Shown in pieces: positions 1 to 8,025 of a DNA stretch of 57,953 nt. The stretch lies in NCBI GenBank assembly GCA_910588045.1, contig CAJUPS010000012.1, positions 1-57,953 of the forward strand, given 5' to 3'. Both the position numbers and the translations under genes were made by a program. The notes below the pieces were generated by a model that was not told where the DNA came from, made no database searches, and saw only the letters and a program-made list of their open reading frames with translations. This DNA comes from an uncultured Oscillospiraceae bacterium. Its GTDB lineage: Bacteria > Bacillota > Clostridia > Oscillospirales > Oscillospiraceae. Positions within the stretch are counted from its first letter, which is position 1; every line of letters begins with the position of its first letter.

Positions 1-378
1 CAGCAGCCAGTCGGCGTTGTTGACCATCTGGGCCTTGCCCTCGCCGAACTCAATGAAGCGCTCCATCTGGCGCTTGAAGCACTGCGCGTTGTGGTCGATG
101 TCCTCCTTGGTGAGCATCTTGCGCATATCGGTGCGGCCGGAGGGGTCGCCGATCATGGTGGTGCCCCCGCCGATGAGGGCGATGGGCTTGTTGCCCGCCG
201 CCTGGAGGCGCTTCATGAAGGTCAGGGCCACGAAATGGCCCGCCGTCAGGCTGTCGGCGGTGCAGTCAAAGCCGATGTAGAAGGTGGCCTTGCCCGCGTT
301 GATCATCTCCCGGATCTCATCCTCGTTGGTGACCTGGGCGATGAGGCCCCGGGCCACAAGTTCTTCGTAAAGCTGCAT
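1..378 (-). CDS. tyrS: Tyrosyl-tRNA synthetase, N-terminal part (cut by window edge)
   Basis: Charges tRNA-Tyr with tyrosine in the cytoplasm. The visible 126 residues begin MQLYEELVARGLI and contain the class I signature region: YIGFDCTADSLTAGHF carries the HIGH-like motif, followed by GGTTMIGDPSGRTDMR, which is typical of bacterial TyrS. The catalytic KMSKS loop and the C-terminal S4 domain lie beyond base 1. The start ATG at 376-378 has GGAGATA a few bases upstream. A methyltransferase gene ends 33 bases upstream on the same strand, and both sit behind a T-box leader whose specifier reads TAC (Tyr). The two genes are therefore probably one tyrosine-responsive operon. Confidence 0.95.
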   Translation of the reverse strand, partial: MQLYEELVARGLIAQVTNEDEIREMINAGKATFYIGFDCTADSLTAGHFVALTFMKRLQAAGNKPIALIGGGTTMIGDPSGRTDMRKMLTKEDIDHNAQCFKRQMERFIEFGEGKAQMVNNADWLL

Positions 379-411
379 ATCGGTATCTCCTTTTTTATGA
401 TAAAAATGTTG

Positions 412-1140
412 TTACTTTACTTTATTCGCTCGGAAAACCACGGTCCCGCCGTTCTGGTGCAGGACCTGCACCCGGAATCCGGCGCGCTCCATGAGCTCCG
501 TCTGGTGCTCCATGGTGAGGGGTGTGTCGATGTGGAGGAAGACGTCCTCCGGCAGGGCGCTCCGCGCCCGGGCGCGGGCCAGCCGCTCCCGGCACAGGTC
601 CTCCTCCGCCTGGCAGCAGGCGACGTAATCGCACTCGATATAATATCCGCCCTTTTTCAGCGCCTGAAACAGTTTTTCATAGATTTTACCCTTTTTCTCA
701 TAGGCGAAGTGGTGCAGCGTCTCGAAGGACAGCGCCGCATCAAAGGTCCCGACAGGGAAGGGGTGGAGGAAATAGTCCGCCTCGATCCCCTGGAAGCGCC
801 TCCCGGCAAACTTCTCCCGGGCCTTCGCCAGCATGTCGGCGGATAGGTCGATGCCCGTGACCTCCGCCTCCGGGAACCGGCGGTAGACGGCCTCCAGCTC
901 CAGCCCGGTGCCGCAGCCGATGTCCAGTAGCGTCCCCAGGCCCTCGTCGAAGAAGTCCGCCACATGCCCGTACAGCTCCCCCCAGTTCCCAAGGTGGACC
1001 TGCTCGTAGCCCGCCAGGCGCTTGGCGAAGAACGCGGCCATCTCCTCCGGCTCTTTCCCTTCCTCCTCCGCGATCCAGGCTTTCAGATCGCGGAGGTAGG
1101 CTTCCGTCTCCTCCGGAGACCGAATATGATTTTCCAGCAT
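412..1140 (-). CDS. Class I SAM-dependent methyltransferase in the tyrS operon
   Basis: A 242-residue protein with a Rossmann methyltransferase fold. The SAM-binding motif LLDIGCGTGLE lies at about residues 71-81, the acidic motif II (VTGIDLSADML) near 93-103, and a post-I segment SFETLHHF follows. The substrate is unknown. The reading frame is open further upstream, but that part overlaps the T-box (GGTGGTATCGCG). I chose the ATG at 1138-1140, which follows AGGGAG with 8-base spacing and gives MLENHIRSPEE. It lies between the Tyr T-box and tyrS, so it should be expressed when uncharged tRNA-Tyr accumulates. No signal peptide or membrane segment is seen. Confidence 0.88.
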   Translation of the reverse strand: MLENHIRSPEETEAYLRDLKAWIAEEEGKEPEEMAAFFAKRLAGYEQVHLGNWGELYGHVADFFDEGLGTLLDIGCGTGLELEAVYRRFPEAEVTGIDLSADMLAKAREKFAGRRFQGIEADYFLHPFPVGTFDAALSFETLHHFAYEKKGKIYEKLFQALKKGGYYIECDYVACCQAEEDLCRERLARARARSALPEDVFLHIDTPLTMEHQTELMERAGFRVQVLHQNGGTVVFRANKVK

Positions 1141-1154
1141 AGCATGATCTCCCT

Positions 1155-1430
1155 CTGTTTTTACAAAAAACAACGCCCCCGTCCCATCAGGACAGAGGGC
1201 GAAAACTCGCGATACCACCTCTGATTCGCCGCCTCCTCACGGAAACGGCCTCGTGAAGTCCCCAGCAGGACCTCCGCGCTGTATCGGGCGCACCCGGCGG
1301 AGCCTACTTGAACACGTTCGGTCCGCTGCTCGGGGAGGTATTCGCGCCGCCGCCCTCGCCCCCTTTCACCGGCCGGGGGCTCTCTGGACAGGACGATGCG
1401 GCGTTACTCTTTCCCGTCATTGCGTTGCTA
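1155..1430 (-). ncRNA. T-box riboswitch leader, specifier TAC (tyrosine)
   Basis: Read on the minus strand the leader shows the T-box landmarks in order: GGAAAGAGTA, then CAGAGAGCCCCCGG (AG-bulge region), GGTGAAAGGGGG, the specifier segment GAA-TAC-CTCCCCGAG, GTAGGCTCCGCCGG, and the T-box GAGGTGGTATCGCG. A GC-rich terminator stem follows (CGCCCTCTGTCC pairing with GGGACGGGGGCG, then TTGTTTTTT, about 1165-1200). TAC is a Tyr codon and the downstream operon encodes TyrS, which fits. The UGGU of the antiterminator fits an A discriminator base, as in tRNA-Tyr. Confidence 0.93.
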
Positions 1431-1436
1431 AGGAGT

Positions 1437-1465
1437 AGTATAGCGGGAAAAGCGGCGTTTGTCAA
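1437..1465 (-). promoter_or_regulatory. Promoter of the T-box / methyltransferase / tyrS operon
   Basis: The minus strand reads TTGACA (1460-1465), a 17-base spacer and TATACT (1437-1442). This is a near-consensus sigma-A promoter, and its expected start lies just upstream of the first T-box element. Confidence 0.85.
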
Positions 1466-1476
1466 TGAGGAATTTC

Positions 1477-1504
1477 TTGACTTTTTATTCTGGTTTGATA
1501 TAAT
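1477..1504 (+). promoter_or_regulatory. Promoter of the small conserved protein at 1587
   Basis: TTGACT (1477-1482), a 16-base spacer and TATAAT (1499-1504) on the plus strand. Transcription should start near 1511. That is downstream of the only upstream in-frame ATG (1506), so that ATG probably is not the translation start. The promoter lies back to back with the T-box operon promoter. Confidence 0.75.
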
Positions 1505-1586
1505 AATGAGCGCAGGGGAAGACACCCATCACAAAAAACGAAGCACGCGAAGTACACAACCGTTCGACACCTGGGAGGGACCTGTC

Positions 1587-1991
1587 ATTAAGAGTATCTC
1601 AGTAGTCGATCCACAGGGAAATCAATATGAAGCGACCTACCCGAAACGGGCGAAGGGTCTTGTAAAAAAAGGCAGGGCGCGCTTCGTAGACGAGACGACG
1701 ATTTGCCTTGCGCGCCCGCCGTACCATACGGAGGACGAAATGGAAGAAATGAAAACCATCCCCGCCGCGCCGGAGGGCGAGACGGTAAAGCTGGATGAAG
1801 CCTATGTGGTTGCCAAGATCGAGCAGATCATGGCGGAGTCGGAGCATCTGCGCAAGACACTGGAGGTCCTGCAAAACCAGACCATGAGCGGCGAAGCGGT
1901 CATCGGCATAGGCAACATGATCGAGGCCCGGGAGAGGACCAATCAGGCGATGATCGATCTGCTGAAGCGGATCGTCGTTGACAAGCTGTAG
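1587..1991 (+). CDS. Small conserved protein of unknown function, non-AUG start suspected
   Basis: About 134 residues. The N-terminal part (IKSISVVDPQGNQYEATYPK, then RAKGLVKKGRARFV and ICLARPP) is a compact basic module that I recall from many clostridial hypothetical proteins. The C-terminal half is helical and probably coiled-coil (VVAKIEQIMAESEHLRKTLE, ending LLKRIVVDKL). The function is unknown. Start choice: an in-frame ATG at 1506 overlaps the promoter. The segment GGGAGGGA at 1573-1580 is well placed for a start at ATT 1587-1589, where homologues as I remember them begin Met-Ile-Lys. If ATG 1506 were used, the protein would have about 27 extra residues of poor character. Confidence 0.6.
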   Translation: MKSISVVDPQGNQYEATYPKRAKGLVKKGRARFVDETTICLARPPYHTEDEMEEMKTIPAAPEGETVKLDEAYVVAKIEQIMAESEHLRKTLEVLQNQTMSGEAVIGIGNMIEARERTNQAMIDLLKRIVVDKL

Positions 1992-2007
1992 AAAGACAAG
2001 ATAAAAG

Positions 2008-2048
2008 CCGCCTGTATACGGATAATGTCCGTATACAGGCGGTTCTTT
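2008..2048 (+). terminator. Rho-independent terminator
   Basis: A 15-base perfect stem (CCGCCTGTATACGGA at 2008-2022 pairing with 2028-2042) with loop TAATG, then TTCTTTG. It lies 17 bases after the stop at 1991. Confidence 0.85.
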
Positions 2049-2334
2049 GTCCCCGTTCCCACCCTCGCCATACCGGTCAATGCGTGGTTGTACGTTGTGC
2101 GCGGTTACAGTGCGGTTGTCACAATGCTGGGCGTATCGGTACAGCGGGGGCTCGAACCCCGCCCCGCAGGCGCCCCTGCCCGCGTCCACTATGTTTTGTC
2201 CCTTGCAGGACAGCGCCCGGCTCCTCTCGGCCGGGAGAGGCCGCATTCACCCCGGCATGGTTACCATTCTTTTTCTTTGTGAACAAAGAAAAAGAATCAA
2301 AAAGAAAAACTTTTTGCGCAAAACTTCGTTTTGC
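2049..2334. other. Intergenic stretch with no convincing gene
   Basis: About 290 bases between convergent genes. Short open frames exist on both strands, but none has a ribosome site or coding character. The piece GGGGGCTCGAACCCCG near 2143-2160 resembles a tRNA T-arm, but no cloverleaf can be built around it. The right end holds a 15-base hairpin listed separately. Confidence 0.5.
2266..2297 (-). repeat. T/A-rich hairpin repeat, copy 1, probable terminator
   Basis: ATTCTTTTTCTTTGT (2266-2280) pairs perfectly with 2283-2297 around a two-base loop. It lies 38 bases beyond the stop of the minus-strand gene ending at 2335. Related hairpins with a CTTTTTCTT core occur at 3973 and 16941, each just after a minus-strand stop codon. 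Confidence 0.7.
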
Positions 2335-2787
2335 TTACAGTAGCTCCGTGCTCCAGTTGGCCGCCTGGATGGCGTTATCGGTCTCCCGCAGCTCCCGGGA
2401 CAGGGCGTCCGCCTTTTTGCGGTACGCCGGGACGGAGACGGCGCTGCAAATCCGGATCTCAGACCGGGTGGCCCGGCGGGTCAGGCTGCTGGCGGAGGTC
2501 AGGAAGTTCTGGTAGGTGCCCACCCGCAGCTTCAGGCAGTCCCGGCGGGAGAGGAGCTCCGTCAGGGTGCCCCGGTCCGTCCGGGTCTCGCAGTTGGTCC
2601 GGTTGATGCGGGCCATCAGGTCCTCCAGCTGCGATGCGCACTCGTCGTACTCCGTCAGCAGCGCCGCCGGGTCCTCGGCGGGGGATTCGCCCTCCTGGAC
2701 GGTGGCGTTGTCATATAGGCGGGCGGCCAACTGCTCCATCCGCTTTTGCAGGTCCGCGCGGAGCTGCAGGGCTTCGGCTAATTTCAT
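2335..2787 (-). CDS. DIP1984-family protein
   Basis: A 150-residue, largely helical cytoplasmic protein starting MKLAEALQLRADLQKRMEQL, with INRTNCETRTDRGTLTELLSRRDCLK in the middle. This pattern (an LAEAL.LRADLQ start, then R.N..N) is what I know from the DIP1984 family, which has been labelled septicolysin-like without clear function. The start ATG overlaps the stop of the upstream lipoprotein gene by four bases (ATGA), so the two are translationally coupled. The function is unknown; the family call rests on pattern memory. Confidence 0.75.
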   Translation of the reverse strand: MKLAEALQLRADLQKRMEQLAARLYDNATVQEGESPAEDPAALLTEYDECASQLEDLMARINRTNCETRTDRGTLTELLSRRDCLKLRVGTYQNFLTSASSLTRRATRSEIRICSAVSVPAYRKKADALSRELRETDNAIQAANWSTELL

Positions 2788-3875
2788 GGCAATTCCTCCT
2801 CATCGTTGATATTGATCAATTCCGTCTCATCGCCGTCGGCGTACCAGATGCCGTGGTTCAGAAACAGCACGTCCCCGTCGCTGCGGCGGCTCTCCAGCCA
2901 GAAGTAATAGAGCCTCTTCTCACCGTCCGCGTAGTAGCACTCCGGCACAGGGTAGCCCACAAAGGCGGCGTAGTTGGCCCGGGTCTCCTCGGTCCAGGGC
3001 AGGTCCACCCGCTCCAGGTCCGGGTACTGGGTCTCGTGAATCCGGTCCAGCACCTCCTGGGGTGTGCGGTTGAGGACAGCGGTGACATCGTGGTCCTCCG
3101 CCCGGTAGGGGATGTGCTCCCGCTGGGGCAGCGGGGGGATCGCATCCAGTAGAAGGATCTCCTCCAGGGTCCAGGTGTCCGGTGCCTCCTCCAAAAGCCA
3201 GGGTTCCGGCAGGTCCAGGGTGGTCTGGAGCAGCGGCACGTCCGTCTCCCCCCACTGTCCCACCCGGGTGAACGCCCCGGTGAGCAGGTCGAACCGGTCC
3301 TCCAGACCCCTGCACTCCTCCGATGTCTCCGACACGATCCACTCCCAGTAGCGGTGTATGTATCCTGTCAGCGAAAGCCCCTTCTCCTGCCAGGTGAAAA
3401 TCAGATCGGTGCTCCAATCCTTCCCGCACTCCCGGACCGTCAGGCCGGTTTCATCAATGGTCATGCCGTCGTAGGGCTCGGGGTTCATGCCGCCCTCGCC
3501 GCCCCAGCGCACCACCTTCCGGCTGAGCTGGCCCCGGGTATAGCTCTCGCCGTTCCCCATCAGGATCATCAGCTCCCGGGGCTTGCTGGACCAGTGCTCC
3601 TCGGACTGCCCCTCGCTCCGCTCCACCATGAGGGCCACGTCCTCCGCCCCGTCACCGTTCAGATCCCCGGCGCACCAGTCCAGCAGCTCGTCGCCGTCCG
3701 CCAGCTTCACAAGGGCGGCAGCCTTCCCCGGCAGAGGCTCCTCCCGCATACGGGCGGGAATGGGGCTGGTCTCCAAAACGGGCTCCGGCGCTGGTTCCAC
3801 GCTCTCCGTCTCCCTGCCGCACCCCGCCAGAAGGCAGAGTAACACGCAACACACAGTCAAAACAAACTTCTTCAT
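2784..3875 (-). CDS. Secreted lipoprotein with an FG-GAP-like calcium-loop motif
   Basis: A 363-residue lipoprotein. A signal peptide (MKKFVLTVCCVLLCLLAGC) carries the lipobox LAGC with the modified Cys at residue 19, so the protein should be anchored on the outer face of the membrane. Near residue 65 the segment WCAGDLNGDGAEDVALMVE matches the D-x-N-G-D-G-x-x-D loop of FG-GAP/VCBS-type repeats. The rest is acidic and tryptophan-rich with no other recognisable domain. The ATG is preceded by AGGGGGGAC. It forms a two-gene operon with the DIP1984-like gene through an ATGA overlap. Confidence 0.8.
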   Translation of the reverse strand: MKKFVLTVCCVLLCLLAGCGRETESVEPAPEPVLETSPIPARMREEPLPGKAAALVKLADGDELLDWCAGDLNGDGAEDVALMVERSEGQSEEHWSSKPRELMILMGNGESYTRGQLSRKVVRWGGEGGMNPEPYDGMTIDETGLTVRECGKDWSTDLIFTWQEKGLSLTGYIHRYWEWIVSETSEECRGLEDRFDLLTGAFTRVGQWGETDVPLLQTTLDLPEPWLLEEAPDTWTLEEILLLDAIPPLPQREHIPYRAEDHDVTAVLNRTPQEVLDRIHETQYPDLERVDLPWTEETRANYAAFVGYPVPECYYADGEKRLYYFWLESRRSDGDVLFLNHGIWYADGDETELININDEEELP

Positions 3876-3972
3876 AAGGTCCCCCCTTCTCAGTGGCCCC
3901 TATTTTTGCAGAAGCATGTATCCGTTTTGCATCTTTTTTGCCACAGGTTGGAAAATAAAAGTTCTTTTTGAT

Positions 3973-3994
3973 ACTTTTTCTTTCAAGAAAAAGT
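3973..3994 (-). repeat. T/A-rich hairpin repeat, copy 2, probable polC terminator
   Basis: ACTTTTTCTT (3973-3982) pairs with AAGAAAAAGT (3985-3994). The flank GTTCTTTTTGATA is shared with copy 3 at 16931-16945. The hairpin lies 18 bases beyond the stop of polC on the minus strand. Confidence 0.7.
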
Positions 3995-4011
3995 GTGGAT
4001 ACCCAAAACTT

Positions 4012-7000
4012 CTAAAACAGCGTAATCTGACTGGTATCCGCCATCCCGGCGAAGGCCCCCAGGGCCTTGAGCTGGTCGATGTGGGTCTTGGACAGCTTGT
4101 TGCAGCACATGGAAAACTCCTCGATGGAGATAAAATCCTTCCCCTTGCGCTTCTCCACCGTGTCCAAGGCCGCCGTCTCGCCCAGGCCCCGTACAGCGGT
4201 GAAGGGCGGGATCAAGGCGTCCTCGCCCTTGCAGACGAACCGGGTGGCCTCAGATTCATAGATATTGATGGGCTCGAACCGGAAGCCCCGGAGGTAGAAC
4301 TCGTAGCAGACCTCCAGCGTTACCGCCAGGTCCTGCTCCACGGCGGCGGCGTCCTTGTTGTTCCAGATCTCTTGCAATTTCTGCTTCACGCTGTCAAACC
4401 CGGCGCAGCAGTATTCCGCGTCGAAAGCCTTGGCCCGGATGGAGAAGAAGGTGGCGTAGAAGGCCAGGGGCTTATGGACCTTGAACCAGGCGATGCGGAA
4501 GGCCATCATCACGTAGGCCACCGCGTGGGCCTTGGGGAACAGGTAGCCGATTTTCGCCAGGGACTCGATGTACCACGCCGGGACGTCGTGTTCCTCCATG
4601 GCCTCCTTCCAGCCCTCCTCGAAGCCGCCCTTTTTGACCTTGCCCTTTCGGACGGACTCCATGATCTTGAAACTCATCTTGGGGTCCAGGCCCTTGGAAA
4701 TGAGGTACAGCATGATGTCGTCACGGCACCCGACCGTCTCCGTAACAGAGGCCGTGCCGCTGACGATCAGGTCTCTGGCGTTGCCGATCCACACGTCGGT
4801 GCCATGGGAGAAGCCGGACAGCCGCACCAGGGTGTTGAAGTCCTTGGGCTGGGTGTCCATGAGCATCTGCCGGGTGAACTTGGTGTTGAACTCCGGGATG
4901 GCCACCGCCCCGGTGGGACCCAGAAGGGGGTCGTTCTCAAAGCCCAGGGCGCGGCTGGTGGTGAACAGACTCATGGTGTCCTCGTCATCCAAGGGGATCT
5001 GCCGGGCGTTGACCCCCGTCAGGTCCTCCAGCATCCGGACCATGGAGGGGTCATCGTGTCCCAGCATGTCCAGCTTGAGGAGGTTGTCCTCCATGCAGTG
5101 ATATTCAAAGTGCGTGGTGATGATGTCGCTGTCGGCGGCGTCCGCCGGGTGCTGAACGGGACAGAAGTCCTCCACATCCAGGTCATCCGGCACCACCACC
5201 AGTCCGCCGGGGTGCTGCCCGGTGGTGCGCTTCACGCCCACGCAGCCCAGGGCCAGACGGTTCTCCTCCGCGTGGCCGGGGTTGAGGCCCCGGGCCTCCA
5301 GGTATTTCTTCACGTACCCATAGGCGGTCTTCTCCGCCACGGTGCCGATGGTGCCCGCACGGAACACCTGGGTCTCGCCGAACATCTCGATGGCGTGGCG
5401 GTGGGCCCGGGCCTGGTACTCGCCGGAGAAGTTCAGGTCAATGTCCGGCACCTTGCCGCCGCCGTAGCCCAGGAAGGTCTCGAAGGGGATGTCGAAGCCG
5501 TCCTTGACGTACTGTGTACCGCACTCCGGGCAGACCTTATCCGGCATATCCGCTCCGCAGCCGTAAGAGCCGTCCAGGATGAACTCGTTGTGCTTGCACT
5601 TGGGACAGCGGTAGTGGGGCGGGAGCGCGTTGACCTCGGTGATGCCGGACATGTACGCCACCAGGGAGGACCCCACGGAGCCCCGGGACCCCACCAGATA
5701 GCCGTTTTCCAAGGACCGCTGGACCAGCTTCTGGGCGGACATGTATACCACGTCGTACTTTCCCAGGATCCCCCCCAGCTCCACGTCCAGACGGTCCACA
5801 ATGAGCTTGGGCGGGTCCTCGCCGTAGAGCTCGTGGACCTTGTCCCACACCAGGCGGTTCAGGTCCTCCTCGGAGTTCTCCAGCCGGGGCGGGAACAGCT
5901 TCCCCTTGGGCAGCAGGTCGAAGGTCTCCACCTGGTCCGCGATGGCCCGGGTGTTGGTGACGACCACCTCCATGGCCTTCTCCTCACCCAGGTAGGAGAA
6001 CTCCTTCAGCATCTCGTCGGTGGTCTTGAAGTAGATGGGGAGGGGGTAGTCGCAGTCGGAGAATTTCTTGGTGTCCAACAGGATATGCCGGTAGATCTCG
6101 TCCTCCGGGTCCAGGAAATGGACATCCCCCGTGGCGCACACCGGCTTGCCGAGCTCCTCGCCCAACCGGACAATCGTGCGGTTGAAATTCCGCAGCTCCT
6201 CCTCATCCCTGGCCTTGCCGTCCCGGAGCATAAAGGCGTTGTTGCACAGGGGCTGAATCTCCAGAAAGTCGTAGAAGGAGGCGATGCGCTTCAGCTCGGC
6301 CCAGTCCTTGTAGTCCGCGACGGCCTGGAACAGCTCTCCCGCCTCGCAGGCCGAGCCGATGATAAGCCCCTCCCGGTGTTCCACCAGTTCATCCTTGGGG
6401 ACCAGGGGGAACCGCTTGAGGTATTTCAGATTGGAGGCCGACACCAGCTGATACAGGTTTTTCAGTCCCACCTTGTTCTTGGCAATCATGATGATGTGCT
6501 TGGGCTTCCGGTTGGCGTGGCCCTTCTTCCGCAGGGCGGGCATGGCGGCGTTGACGGCCTGGAGGGAGTGGACGTCCAGCTCTTCCTCCATTTTTTGGAA
6601 GAAGTGGGGCAGGAACAATCCGCAGGTGGCGGCGTCGTCGCTGGCCCGGTGGTGCTGGAAGGCGGGGAGACGCAGATGTTCCGCCACGATGTCCAGCTTG
6701 TATTTCCCCAGCTCCGGCAGCAGGTTCTGCGCCAGGATCAGCGTGTCCACATAGGTGGGGTCGAAGTCCAGCCCCGCCTCCCGGCACCCGGCCCGGATGA
6801 AGCCGATGTCGAACTCCGCGTTGTGGGCCACCAGGGGCCGCCCGTTGACGAAGGTCAGGAAATCCAGCAGTGCCTGGGCGGGCTTGGGGGCCCCCTTGAG
6901 CATCTGGTCTGTAATGCCCGTCAGGGCGATGATCTCGTTCGAGAGGTGCCGCCCGGGGTCCACGAAGGTCTGAAAGCGGTCCGTGATTTCCCCGTTGCGG

Positions 7001-7989
7001 ATCACCACCGCGCCGATCTCGGTAATGGCCTCCTGGGTAACCTTGAGACCGGTCGTTTCGATGTCAAAGGCCACATATTCGTCGGTAAAGGACGCCTCCT
7101 GGTCCCCGTGGACGGGAATCCGGTCGTCCAGATTGTTGACAAAATAGCCCTCCATGCCATAGAGGATCTTGATGTCTTTGGCGGAGTGCCACGCATCGGG
7201 GAAGCCCTGGACCACGCCGTGGTCCGTGATGGCGATGGCGGGGTGGCCCCAGGCTTCCGCTCGCTTGACTAGGTTGCCGTCCGGTCCCGCCTTGGGGCTG
7301 AGGGAGGAGAGGGCATCCATGTTGGAAAACGTGGTGTGGGCGTGGAGCTCCACCCGTTTGACCTCCGCCTTGTCCTGCCGCATTTCATGGGGATAGGTGG
7401 AGATGTTCCGGGGCTCAACCAGGACGTCGCTGCCGTCCCGGTTGAGCTTGACGTACCCCTGCACCTTCACCCACATACCGGGCTTGATGTCCTTTTTTAA
7501 CCTGGCCTTCTCCTCTTTTTCCAGGTATTTGGTCACCCGGGCAGAGGTCTTGAAGTCCGTCATGTCGAAGGTCAGGCAGAACACGCCGGGGCGGCGGGTC
7601 TCATAGAGGTCTGCAAAGAAGACCTTTCCCGCCAGCACGACATTGCCCATCTTGGGATTCAGGCCCTCCATAGGCTGCACCGCCCCCTTAATGGGGGAGC
7701 CCATGATGACCTCGCCGCCCTCGTGTTTTTTGCCCGCTCCTGTCTGGACCGGGGCAGAGATTGTCTGATGGATGGAGACCTTCGCCAGACTATATGCCTC
7801 CGCCACGGCGGCGGCCAGGTGCTCCTTCTTTTCCCCCAGGTCCGAGCGGACGGTGAGAGCCATGTGCATCGCCCGGCTCTCCCTTTCGACCTCTGCGGCG
7901 GTGAGGAAGGCCCCGTCCAGGAGAGACCGGAGCTCCCAGGACAGGGTCAGATTGGTGAACAGTTCAAAAAACGGGATCTGCTGCGACAT
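4012..7989 (-). CDS. polC: DNA polymerase III alpha subunit, Gram-positive PolC type
   Basis: Replicative polymerase with built-in 3'-5' proofreading. In the 1325 residues the order is: short N-terminal domain, OB fold (about 110-200), PHP domain starting VELHAHTTFSNMDALSSLSP (HAH at about 216-218), and the DEDD exonuclease inserted at about 305-470 (YVAFDIETTGL with catalytic Asp/Glu; later AHNAEFDIGF and HHRASDDA). A zinc-binding segment follows (YRCPKCKHNEF then VCPECGTQY), then the polymerase core with KVPDIDLNFSGEYQ, whose Asp residues bind catalytic metal. It is about 100 residues shorter than the usual 1430, mostly at the N-terminus. Start ATG 7987-7989 follows a weak AAAGGATG. The upstream gene is pcrA, 36 bases away on the same strand. 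Confidence 0.97.
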   Translation of the reverse strand: MSQQIPFFELFTNLTLSWELRSLLDGAFLTAAEVERESRAMHMALTVRSDLGEKKEHLAAAVAEAYSLAKVSIHQTISAPVQTGAGKKHEGGEVIMGSPIKGAVQPMEGLNPKMGNVVLAGKVFFADLYETRRPGVFCLTFDMTDFKTSARVTKYLEKEEKARLKKDIKPGMWVKVQGYVKLNRDGSDVLVEPRNISTYPHEMRQDKAEVKRVELHAHTTFSNMDALSSLSPKAGPDGNLVKRAEAWGHPAIAITDHGVVQGFPDAWHSAKDIKILYGMEGYFVNNLDDRIPVHGDQEASFTDEYVAFDIETTGLKVTQEAITEIGAVVIRNGEITDRFQTFVDPGRHLSNEIIALTGITDQMLKGAPKPAQALLDFLTFVNGRPLVAHNAEFDIGFIRAGCREAGLDFDPTYVDTLILAQNLLPELGKYKLDIVAEHLRLPAFQHHRASDDAATCGLFLPHFFQKMEEELDVHSLQAVNAAMPALRKKGHANRKPKHIIMIAKNKVGLKNLYQLVSASNLKYLKRFPLVPKDELVEHREGLIIGSACEAGELFQAVADYKDWAELKRIASFYDFLEIQPLCNNAFMLRDGKARDEEELRNFNRTIVRLGEELGKPVCATGDVHFLDPEDEIYRHILLDTKKFSDCDYPLPIYFKTTDEMLKEFSYLGEEKAMEVVVTNTRAIADQVETFDLLPKGKLFPPRLENSEEDLNRLVWDKVHELYGEDPPKLIVDRLDVELGGILGKYDVVYMSAQKLVQRSLENGYLVGSRGSVGSSLVAYMSGITEVNALPPHYRCPKCKHNEFILDGSYGCGADMPDKVCPECGTQYVKDGFDIPFETFLGYGGGKVPDIDLNFSGEYQARAHRHAIEMFGETQVFRAGTIGTVAEKTAYGYVKKYLEARGLNPGHAEENRLALGCVGVKRTTGQHPGGLVVVPDDLDVEDFCPVQHPADAADSDIITTHFEYHCMEDNLLKLDMLGHDDPSMVRMLEDLTGVNARQIPLDDEDTMSLFTTSRALGFENDPLLGPTGAVAIPEFNTKFTRQMLMDTQPKDFNTLVRLSGFSHGTDVWIGNARDLIVSGTASVTETVGCRDDIMLYLISKGLDPKMSFKIMESVRKGKVKKGGFEEGWKEAMEEHDVPAWYIESLAKIGYLFPKAHAVAYVMMAFRIAWFKVHKPLAFYATFFSIRAKAFDAEYCCAGFDSVKQKLQEIWNNKDAAAVEQDLAVTLEVCYEFYLRGFRFEPINIYESEATRFVCKGEDALIPPFTAVRGLGETAALDTVEKRKGKDFISIEEFSMCCNKLSKTHIDQLKALGAFAGMADTSQITLF

Positions 7990-8025
7990 GATGAATCATC
8001 CTTTTGCACCGCTGCAAAGCGGCGA

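Noticed and set aside
1506..1586. N-terminal extension of the small conserved protein from ATG 1506
   Set aside because: The ATG lies before the predicted transcription start and the extra residues look non-coding.
2143..2162. Possible tRNA T-arm (GGGGGCTCGAACCCCG)
   Set aside because: No acceptor stem, anticodon arm or CCA could be matched on either side.
3583..7272. A 1229-codon open frame on the plus strand
   Set aside because: It is antisense to polC, is His/Val/Gly/Leu-rich as expected from GC-rich shadow frames, and has no domain. polC on the other strand has full motif support.
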